Assembly (NCBI RefSeq): GCF_030296015.1
Contig: NZ_AP027368.1
Span: 4,264,839-4,328,838 of the forward strand
Direction of reading: 5' to 3'
DNA: 64,000 nt
Source: Ferrimonas sp. YFM
Lineage (GTDB): Bacteria > Pseudomonadota > Gammaproteobacteria > Enterobacterales > Shewanellaceae
A program made the translations under genes and the position numbers. The notes under the pieces are model-generated. The model worked only from the letters and a program-made list of their open reading frames with translations, ran no database searches and was not told the origin of the DNA. This document shows positions 58,523 through 64,000 of this stretch, piece by piece (the stretch's first letter is position 1; each line of letters opens with the position of its first letter).

Positions 58523-58844
58523 GGTTGGAAAGCATACCGGATGCGCTTGCATTAGAAAACGTGATCCAGTCAAATATTACCGATTCTGTTGCCCTGTTCG
58601 AAACTCGATCCTCCGAGGTCCGGTCTGAAGAGGAAATGCCCCGGAAACAGAGCCTGTCCGCGAAAGCGGCACTGGCGCGCACATCTTCTGTGGCAGGGAG
58701 TAAATCCCAGCAGAAACCGACACAAACAGTGCCCCGGTGAAGATTTACACACTTTTTTAGCCGCCGGAGGCTTGAAAGCCCAGGCAAGGAGCCCAAGATC
58801 GCAACCATGGCTCCGAACCGAGCTATCACTAAACGGAGTAAACA
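58523..58844. other. 322-bp divergent region between rhlB and trxA
   Basis: No real gene seen: the open frames here lack ribosome-binding sites and family resemblance. It must hold the rhlB and trxA promoters. I see no operator I can name. Confidence 0.45.
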
Positions 58845-59171
58845 ATGAGCGATAAGATTGTACAGCTGACCGATGACAGCTTTGACGCTGACGTACTGCA
58901 ATCCAGCAAGCCTGTGCTGGTCGACTTTTGGGCGGAGTGGTGTGGTCCCTGCAAGATGATCGCCCCGGTCCTGGATGAACTGGCGGAAGAGTATGGCGAG
59001 CAGATCGTCATCGGTAAGGTCAACGTGGACCAGAACAACGCCACCCCGGCGAAGTTCGGCATCCGCGGCATCCCTACCCTGCTGCTGTTCAAGAATGGCG
59101 AGCTGGCCGGCACCAAGGTTGGCGCGGCTTCCAAGACCCAGCTGAAAGAGTTCATCGACTCTCATCTGTAA
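58845..59171 (+). CDS. trxA: Thioredoxin 1
   Basis: 108 residues, same size as E. coli TrxA. Active site [41 protein letters not shown] with the cis-Pro, and C-terminal helix LKEFIDSHL. General cytoplasmic disulfide reductant driven by thioredoxin reductase. Between rhlB (divergent) and rho, the conserved arrangement. Confidence 0.98.
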   Translation: MSDKIVQLTDDSFDADVLQSSKPVLVDFWAEWCGPCKMIAPVLDELAEEYGEQIVIGKVNVDQNNATPAKFGIRGIPTLLLFKNGELAGTKVGAASKTQLKEFIDSHL

Positions 59172-59181
59172 TGGGATCCAG

Positions 59182-59202
59182 CCCAGGCTTCGGCCTGGGT
59201 TT
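59182..59202 (+). terminator. Terminator of trxA
   Basis: CCCAGGC (59182-59188, offset by one), loop TTCG, GCCTGGG (59193-59199), T3. Confidence 0.8.
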
Positions 59203-59394
59203 GCCCCGCCTCTCTCACAAAGCCGTAAAATCCCCCAGGGACACTGGACGCCTTTTTCCTTTAGTGCTAGTTTATTAGCCAACACTTGCCTGCCTGAATC
59301 GGCTCCTGCCCTCGGGCACTCCCTTAATATTTCAAATAATTTGTAATGAAAGCGTGGGCATCAGCCGCACGCAAACAACCACAAAGACCCTCCC

Positions 59395-60660
59395 ATGAAT
59401 TTATCTGAACTTAAGCAGAAACCCATTTCCGAGCTCGTTGCCTTGGCAGAGTCCATGGGCCTGGAAAACATGGCTCGCGCCAGGAAGCAAGATATCCTGT
59501 TCGCCGTACTCAAAGCCCACGCCAAGAGTGGCGAAGACATCTTCGGCGGTGGCGTCCTGGAGATCCTCCAAGACGGTTTCGGTTTCTTGCGCAGCGCCGA
59601 CGCCTCCTTCCTGGCCGGTCCGGACGACATCTACGTCTCCCCCAGCCAGATTCGCCGCTTCAACCTGCGTACCGGTGACACCATCGCCGGTAAGATTCGG
59701 CCCCCGAAAGAGGGCGAGCGTTACTTCGCTCTGCTTAAGGTCAACCAGGTCAACTACGACCGTCCGGAAAACTCCCGCAACAAGATTCTGTTCGAGAACC
59801 TGACCCCGCTGCACGCCAACGATCGTCTGCGCATGGAGCGAGGCAATGGTTCTACCGAAGACATCACCGCCCGGGTTCTGGATCTGGCCAGCCCCATAGG
59901 TAAAGGCCAGCGCGGCCTGATTGTGGCGCCGCCCAAGGCCGGTAAAACCCTGCTGCTGCAGAACATCGCCCAGTCCATCGCCTACAACCACCCGGACTGT
60001 GAGCTGATCGTACTGCTGATCGATGAGCGTCCCGAAGAGGTGACCGAGATGCAGCGCCTGGTGAAGGGTGAGGTTGTGGCCTCCACCTTCGACGAGCCCG
60101 CCTCCCGCCACGTTCAGGTGGCCGAGATGGTGATCGAGAAGGCCAAGCGCCTGGTGGAACACAAGAAGGACGTGGTGATCCTGCTGGACTCCATCACCCG
60201 TCTGGCCCGTGCCTACAACACAGTGATCCCCTCCTCCGGTAAGGTTCTGACCGGTGGTGTGGACGCCAACGCCCTGCACCGTCCCAAGCGGTTCTTCGGC
60301 GCGGCCCGTAACGTGGAAGAGGGTGGCAGCCTGACCATCATCGCCACCGCCCTGATCGACACCGGCTCCAAGATGGACGAAGTGATCTACGAAGAGTTCA
60401 AGGGCACAGGTAACATGGAACTGCACCTGTCTCGTAAGATTGCCGAGAAGCGCGTCTTCCCTGCCATCGACTTCAACCGCTCCGGCACCCGCCGTGAAGA
60501 GCTGCTGACCAGTCAGGATGAGCTGCAGAAGATGTGGATCCTGCGCAAGATTCTCCACCCCATGCAGGAGGTGGAAGCGATGGAGTTCCTTATCGATCGT
60601 CTGGCCATGACCAAGACCAACGATGAGTTCTTCACCGCCATGAAGCGCTCCAAGGGTTAA
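59395..60660 (+). CDS. rho: Transcription termination factor Rho
   Basis: 421 residues (E. coli 419). N-terminal helix bundle ([22 protein letters not shown]), cold-shock-like RNA-binding domain ([31 protein letters not shown]), Walker A in [16 protein letters not shown] (about 178-186), Walker [17 protein letters not shown], and [22 protein letters not shown]. Hexameric RNA helicase. The 190 bases between the trxA hairpin and rho would be its leader, where Rho autoregulates in E. coli. Confidence 0.98.
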   Translation: MNLSELKQKPISELVALAESMGLENMARARKQDILFAVLKAHAKSGEDIFGGGVLEILQDGFGFLRSADASFLAGPDDIYVSPSQIRRFNLRTGDTIAGKIRPPKEGERYFALLKVNQVNYDRPENSRNKILFENLTPLHANDRLRMERGNGSTEDITARVLDLASPIGKGQRGLIVAPPKAGKTLLLQNIAQSIAYNHPDCELIVLLIDERPEEVTEMQRLVKGEVVASTFDEPASRHVQVAEMVIEKAKRLVEHKKDVVILLDSITRLARAYNTVIPSSGKVLTGGVDANALHRPKRFFGAARNVEEGGSLTIIATALIDTGSKMDEVIYEEFKGTGNMELHLSRKIAEKRVFPAIDFNRSGTRREELLTSQDELQKMWILRKILHPMQEVEAMEFLIDRLAMTKTNDEFFTAMKRSKG

Positions 60661-60673
60661 AGAACCCTCCATG

Positions 60674-60701
60674 AAAAAAGGCCGCTGATGCGGCCTTTTT
60701 T
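60674..60701. terminator. Bidirectional terminator between rho and the LysR gene
   Basis: A6, GGCCGC (60680-60685), loop TGAT, GCGGCC (60690-60695), T6. Confidence 0.93.
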
Positions 60702-60710
60702 GATCCCGGG

Positions 60711-61682
60711 TCAATCCCTCGACTGAGCGGCATCCCGAACGAACTCTCGAACCGATTCCACCAGCCAGGCAGGTGCCTGATGGCCAGGACGCTGCAACAT
60801 GTGGAACCCTGGCATCTGTTCGCCGAAGTTGTGCTTGACCACCACCCGGCGCAGCTCTTCCGGCAATCGTTGCACCCGAATGCCGTACACGGAGCGCAGG
60901 AAACCCACCGCCTGACTGCCACAGACCACAGACAGATTCTCTGAGTCCGCCACCATCTCCACCAGCTCCGCCAGACTGTTTACCCGAGCCTCCACCAGCA
61001 CCTCCTGCCCCATGGCCCGGGCGGTACGTTGCAGCAGGTCCTCTTCCGAGTTCACCTCGGTCATCTCGGTGACCACCTGGGGGTAGCTCATCAGCGCCTC
61101 CAGAGTCAGCGGCGCTTCCTGCCAGATGTCGTGACCGGCGCAGCCCACCAGGTAACTGGCCTGATTCTCCGCCACCAGTTCACTGCCCATCTTGGGGTAA
61201 CCGTGGGCGGAACAGAATACGCCGATGTCCACCTGGTTTCGCTCCATGTCCTCGATAACTCCGGCGCCCCAGGTGCGGGTCACCAGGTCGATGCTGGCCT
61301 GATGTTCGTGACAACTGTAATTCAGATGCTGGGTGAGCCCGGCACGCAACGGGGCCGGCACACTCAGCACCACCTTGAGCTTCTCCTGCTCTACAGGATG
61401 CAGCTGTCTGGACAAGGCTTTGGCATGCTTGAGCAACTGTTCCATCTCGGGAAAGATGCGGGTCGCCACGGGCGTGGCTTCGAAACCGTACTGGCGGCGA
61501 ATGAACAGCGGGTCACCCAGGCTTTGACGGAGGGAAGCCAGGGCACGACTGACTTTGGAGGGCGGCACCTGCAGATGCTTGGCGACCGCTTGAGAGTTCA
61601 AGGTGCCATAGAGTCGAACAAACACCAGAATATTAAACAGGGTTAACTCACAAAGTTTATCCATTCCATATTCTTCAGACAT
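60711..61682 (-). CDS. LysR-family transcriptional regulator
   Basis: 323 residues. Winged helix-turn-helix at about 10-70 (LFNILVFVRLYGTLNSQAVAKHLQVPPSKVSRALASLRQSLGDPLFIRR) and a periplasmic-binding-like effector domain (KLKVVLSVPAPLRAGLTQHL ... VDIGVFCSAHGYPKMGSELVAE). An alternative start at Met7 is possible. Effector and targets unknown; divergent from the nrf operon across 433 bases, so it may regulate it or itself. Confidence 0.9.
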   Translation of the reverse strand: MSEEYGMDKLCELTLFNILVFVRLYGTLNSQAVAKHLQVPPSKVSRALASLRQSLGDPLFIRRQYGFEATPVATRIFPEMEQLLKHAKALSRQLHPVEQEKLKVVLSVPAPLRAGLTQHLNYSCHEHQASIDLVTRTWGAGVIEDMERNQVDIGVFCSAHGYPKMGSELVAENQASYLVGCAGHDIWQEAPLTLEALMSYPQVVTEMTEVNSEEDLLQRTARAMGQEVLVEARVNSLAELVEMVADSENLSVVCGSQAVGFLRSVYGIRVQRLPEELRRVVVKHNFGEQMPGFHMLQRPGHQAPAWLVESVREFVRDAAQSRD

Positions 61683-62115
61683 GGTTAGCCCCTCGCAAAA
61701 AAGCTTGAATTTAAAATAGCATTAATTAGCCATAGTGCGCCACATAATTAAAGTTTTAAATTGAGAGTTTTATAATCCTGTTATCCGTTTTCTGAAACCG
61801 GCTCTTTCACTTAGTGCATTTGACTCCTTGGGAAACCTTAAAAAAGCCGGTTTTACGTAGAATTACGATAATCATAATGACCTATTGCACTTATTCACAT
61901 ATAGAAAGCCAGGAAACCGAAAGACAACTATGTAATTATCCGATTTTCGCAGAATACTTTTCCTAAAAATGGAAATATTTTCCAGATCAAAAAATGGGTC
62001 GGTTTTATTTATTTGCACGATTTAAATTGATCGCAATCAAGTAATTTCTATTATTTAAATGGAGATAATAATAACCAAGAAAGGGAAACGCCCTTTTTAA
62101 ATCCAGGAGGATATT
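61683..62115. other. 433-bp AT-rich divergent region between the LysR gene and the nrf operon
   Basis: No gene seen. Very AT-rich with a perfect FNR box at 62027-62040. A separate TTAAAG / TATAAT pair (61748-61753 and 61771-61776, 17-base spacing) could be a basal plus-strand promoter, and GTAGAATTACGATAATCATAATG near 61857 is a further AT-rich element of unknown use. Confidence 0.5.
62027..62069 (+). promoter_or_regulatory. FNR-dependent promoter of the nrf operon
   Basis: TTGATCGCAATCAA (62027-62040) is a perfect match to the FNR consensus TTGATnnnnATCAA. With the site centred at -41.5, transcription would start near 62075, and GATAAT (62064-62069) sits exactly where the -10 should be. This is a class-II anaerobic promoter, 40 bases before the first start codon. 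Confidence 0.85.
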
Positions 62116-62295
62116 ATGAGCTTCGGTACTTTCTTAACTGTCGTTATACCTTATCTGTTCCTGTTCTTCGTTCTGTTCGTTGCCCTGCCCTATATCGCCT
62201 CTGCGATTGTTGTCGGCATGTATGAATATCTGACTCAAGGACGGAAGCGGGAGGTGAAAAGCACTGCCCCCCGCCACATCAACCACCAACACTGA
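62116..62295 (+). CDS. 59-residue single-span membrane protein at the head of the nrf operon
   Basis: Reads MSFGTFLTVVIPYLFLFFVL, then FVALPYIASAIVVGMYEYLT and a basic tail ending PRHINHQH. An ideal AGGAGGA ribosome-binding site lies 6 bases before the ATG at 62116. The N-terminal 36 residues form one long or two short hydrophobic segments; the C-terminus is basic and His-rich. It lies between the FNR promoter and nrfB, 46 bases apart. I recognise no family; a small subunit or assembly helper of the Nrf quinol-oxidising complex is a guess. Confidence 0.75.
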   Translation: MSFGTFLTVVIPYLFLFFVLFVALPYIASAIVVGMYEYLTQGRKREVKSTAPRHINHQH

Positions 62296-62341
62296 ACACC
62301 CTGGGCGCCCGCAAGGGCTCCCGCTCTCCCCGGAGGAAATT

Positions 62342-62809
62342 ATGAGAGATCGATGCCTGATTTCGATCCTGGTCAGCTGCGCCCTGATGCTTGGGGTGCA
62401 GCCCCTGGCCCAGGCGGCAAAAGACCCATCCGCTCAATGCCTGCGCTGCCATAAGCGCAATGGCACCATGGAGGGAGTCCACGCCTCCATCGGCAGCAAG
62501 GGGCTGGCCTGCACCAGCTGCCATGGTGACAAGGGACAGCATCCCAAGAACAAAACCCCAGTGATCACCTTTGGCCCGGACAGCGTCACCGATGTCACGG
62601 TACAGAACCAGCGATGCGCCCGCTGTCACAAGCCGGGCAAGCTGAGGGCCGAAGACTGGACCCATGATGTGCATCAGAAGGTGCTGAGCTGTGCTGCCTG
62701 CCACCAGCTGCATCCAGGCCAGGATCCCATCCGGGGCATCGGCGAAACCCAGCGCACCCAGCTGTGTGTTGACTGTCACGGCGCCCGTAAGGCTAAGGAG
62801 TCACTATGA
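62342..62809 (+). CDS. nrfB: Pentaheme c-type cytochrome NrfB
   Basis: 155 residues with a signal peptide (MLGVQPLAQA) and five CxxCH heme sites at Cys33, 57, 92, 117 and 142 (CLRCH, CTSCH, CARCH, CAACH, CVDCH). NrfB carries electrons from the NrfCD quinol dehydrogenase to the nitrite reductase NrfA in the periplasm. Somewhat shorter than E. coli NrfB (188). GGAGG ribosome-binding site; its stop overlaps the nrfC start (ATGA). Confidence 0.92.
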   Translation: MRDRCLISILVSCALMLGVQPLAQAAKDPSAQCLRCHKRNGTMEGVHASIGSKGLACTSCHGDKGQHPKNKTPVITFGPDSVTDVTVQNQRCARCHKPGKLRAEDWTHDVHQKVLSCAACHQLHPGQDPIRGIGETQRTQLCVDCHGARKAKESL

Positions 62810-63471
62810 GCCTGACCAGACGAGATTTTCTGGGCTGTTCCGCCCTGTGCGCTGCCGCCGCGGCGGTGGGCATCAGCGAGGCAGGCGAGTCCTCTGCTCA
62901 AGGGAAAAACCTGGCCCTGATTCACGATGAGACCAAGTGCATCGGTTGCCGCGCCTGCGAGCAGGCCTGCCGTGAAGTCAATCAGGTGCCCGAAGGCGTC
63001 AGCCGCCTTAAACTGAACATCGATGGTCCCTACCACAAAGAGGACCAGCCCTATTACGTCTTTACCCGTGAGAGCTGCCAGCACTGCCAGGATGCCCCCT
63101 GCATCAGTGTCTGCCCCACAGGCGCCGCCTTCCGTGATGAGGCCACCGGCATCGTCGATGTGGACCCCTTCAAGTGCGTCGGTTGCCAGTACTGCCTGGC
63201 CGCCTGCCCCTACCGGGTCCGTTTCATCAACCCAGTCACCAAGGCCGCCGACAAGTGCGACTTCTGCCGCAAAACCAACCTGGCCCAGGGCAAACTGCCC
63301 GCCTGCGTCGAAGCCTGCCCCACAGGGGCACTGACCTTTGGTGACCTCAACGATCGCAACAGCGAGCTGGTGTCGGTGCTGCGCAGTGCCCGTACCGTCC
63401 GCGACAAACTGGACCTGGGCACCAACCCCAAACTGTTCCGCATCCCCAGTCAGAAGCCGGGAGTCCTATGA
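62806..63471 (+). CDS. nrfC: Periplasmic 4x[4Fe-4S] ferredoxin-type subunit NrfC
   Basis: 221 residues. Twin-arginine signal LTRRDFLGCSALCAAAAAVG, so a Tat substrate. Sixteen cluster cysteines in four motifs (CIGCRACEQAC, CQHCQDAPCISVCPTGA, CVGCQYCLAACPYRV, CDFCRKTN with CVEACPTGA). Passes electrons from NrfD to NrfB. The same fold serves PsrB/DmsB proteins, but the neighbours make NrfC the best name. Confidence 0.93.
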   Translation: MSLTRRDFLGCSALCAAAAAVGISEAGESSAQGKNLALIHDETKCIGCRACEQACREVNQVPEGVSRLKLNIDGPYHKEDQPYYVFTRESCQHCQDAPCISVCPTGAAFRDEATGIVDVDPFKCVGCQYCLAACPYRVRFINPVTKAADKCDFCRKTNLAQGKLPACVEACPTGALTFGDLNDRNSELVSVLRSARTVRDKLDLGTNPKLFRIPSQKPGVL

Positions 63472-64000
63472 TGAGCAACTTAGACAGCGTACTGCACTTC
63501 GACACCCTGGTGTGGCACTGGCCCATCGCCATCTACCTGTTCCTGGCCGGGGTCTCCGCCGGGGCCACCCTGGTGGGCATTCTCACCAAGCGTAAACTGG
63601 AAAACAAAGGCCTGCCGGCCCACCACAGCGGCATCGTTCAGGGCGCCGCCGCCGTCGGTCCTCTGGCGATCATGGTCGGCCTGATGCTGCTGGTGTTGGA
63701 TCTGACCAAGCCATTGGAGTTCTGGAAGATCATGGTGTTCTACAACCCCACCTCGGTGATGAGCCTGGGGGTGATCGCCGCGTCGCTTTACATCGGCGTG
63801 CTGCTGGTGTGGCTGCTGATCGCCTTTGCCGGCCCGCTGCAGAAGCTGGATGTGGCCCTGCCCAGATTCGTCAAGCTGGTGAACTGGCTGTGTCGCCATG
63901 CCCGCCCCATAGAGAACACCCTGGCACTGCTGGCGATCATCCTGGGCGCCTATACCGGATTCCTGCTGTCCGCCCTCAAGGGCTATCCCATGCTGAACAA
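63468..64000 (+). CDS. nrfD: Quinol-oxidising membrane subunit NrfD, C-terminus cut by window edge
   Basis: Starts at the ATG at 63468 (overlapping the nrfC TGA) or three bases on at 63471. About 177 residues are in the window: VLHFDTLVWHWPIAIYLFLAGVSAGATLVG, then AVGPLAIMVGLMLLVLDLTKPLEFWKI and further helices, the NrfD/PsrC pattern with the charged residues of the quinol site. Continues past base 64000. nrfA is not seen upstream, so it may follow or lie elsewhere. Confidence 0.92.
   Translation, partial: MMSNLDSVLHFDTLVWHWPIAIYLFLAGVSAGATLVGILTKRKLENKGLPAHHSGIVQGAAAVGPLAIMVGLMLLVLDLTKPLEFWKIMVFYNPTSVMSLGVIAASLYIGVLLVWLLIAFAGPLQKLDVALPRFVKLVNWLCRHARPIENTLALLAIILGAYTGFLLSALKGYPMLN

Noticed and set aside
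58510-58740. Open frame in the rhlB-trxA gap
   Set aside because: Overlaps the rhlB start region, no ribosome-binding site, no recognisable domain; treated as promoter DNA.

Overview
The window is about 64 kb of a GC-rich (roughly 60 percent by eye) gammaproteobacterial chromosome. Gene order (divergent metJ / metB-metL-metF, rpmE / priA-argS-ftsN, hslVU, rraA, ubiE-ubiJ-ubiB-tatABC-tatD-hemB, gppA-rhlB / trxA-rho) and the supply of periplasmic c-type cytochromes and flavocytochrome c point to a marine, respiratorily versatile relative of Shewanella. Ferrimonas is my best guess, from recognition only and without a database search.

Region by region: 1-3.0 kb holds two tandem Aer-like PAS chemoreceptors on the minus strand, the first cut by the window edge. 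3.4-10.5 kb looks like an accessory anaerobic-metabolism block: a secreted cupin, an outer-membrane porin, a two-component system (response regulator with a degenerate NtrC-type ATPase core, and a sensor kinase with a periplasmic solute-binding domain) and a tetraheme flavocytochrome c reductase with a non-fumarate-like active site. 10.5-15.5 kb is the methionine cluster metB-metL-metF with divergent metJ and good MetJ boxes between them. 15.5-20.1 kb is one 4.6-kb gene for an eight-PKD-domain lipoprotein, AT-richer than its surroundings and bracketed by a perfect 29-bp repeat that is also a terminator. 20.3-24.3 kb has a diheme cytochrome c peroxidase with an FNR-like box, a small outer-membrane barrel, a short malic enzyme and rpmE.

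24.5-35.4 kb is housekeeping: priA, argS, ftsN, a DTW-domain tRNA modification enzyme, a DUF3131 protein, hslVU with a likely heat-shock promoter and a 5' UTR stem-loop, a DUF971 protein, a glycosyltransferase and a PAP2 phosphatase. A roughly 1.0-kb IS1595-type element with a frameshifted transposase (35.5-36.5 kb) has landed in a terminator A-tract. 36.6-41.3 kb carries a small membrane protein, rraA, a ureohydrolase and the LapG-LapD biofilm switch. 41.4-48.4 kb is ubiquinone biosynthesis, Tat export, tatD and hemB.

48.5-56.2 kb holds a periplasmic thioredoxin-like protein, a clear class-I cyclic-di-GMP riboswitch ahead of an 881-residue lipoprotein, a type IV pilin-like protein, a DUF3718 protein, and a cystine transporter with a CoA-disulfide-reductase-type enzyme. 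56.3-60.7 kb is gppA (short form), rhlB, trxA and rho. The last part has a LysR regulator and then, behind a perfect FNR box, an operon of a 59-residue membrane protein (below the usual ORF cutoff), nrfB, nrfC and the start of nrfD.

Threads linking the genes: cyclic-di-GMP control (LapD/LapG plus the riboswitch lipoprotein), anaerobic electron transfer (flavocytochrome c, CcpA, NrfBCD, with the Tat system to export NrfC), and sulfur amino acid and disulfide metabolism (met genes, TcyP, CoA-disulfide reductase, thioredoxins). The least conventional part is the cupin-porin-sensor-flavocytochrome block.
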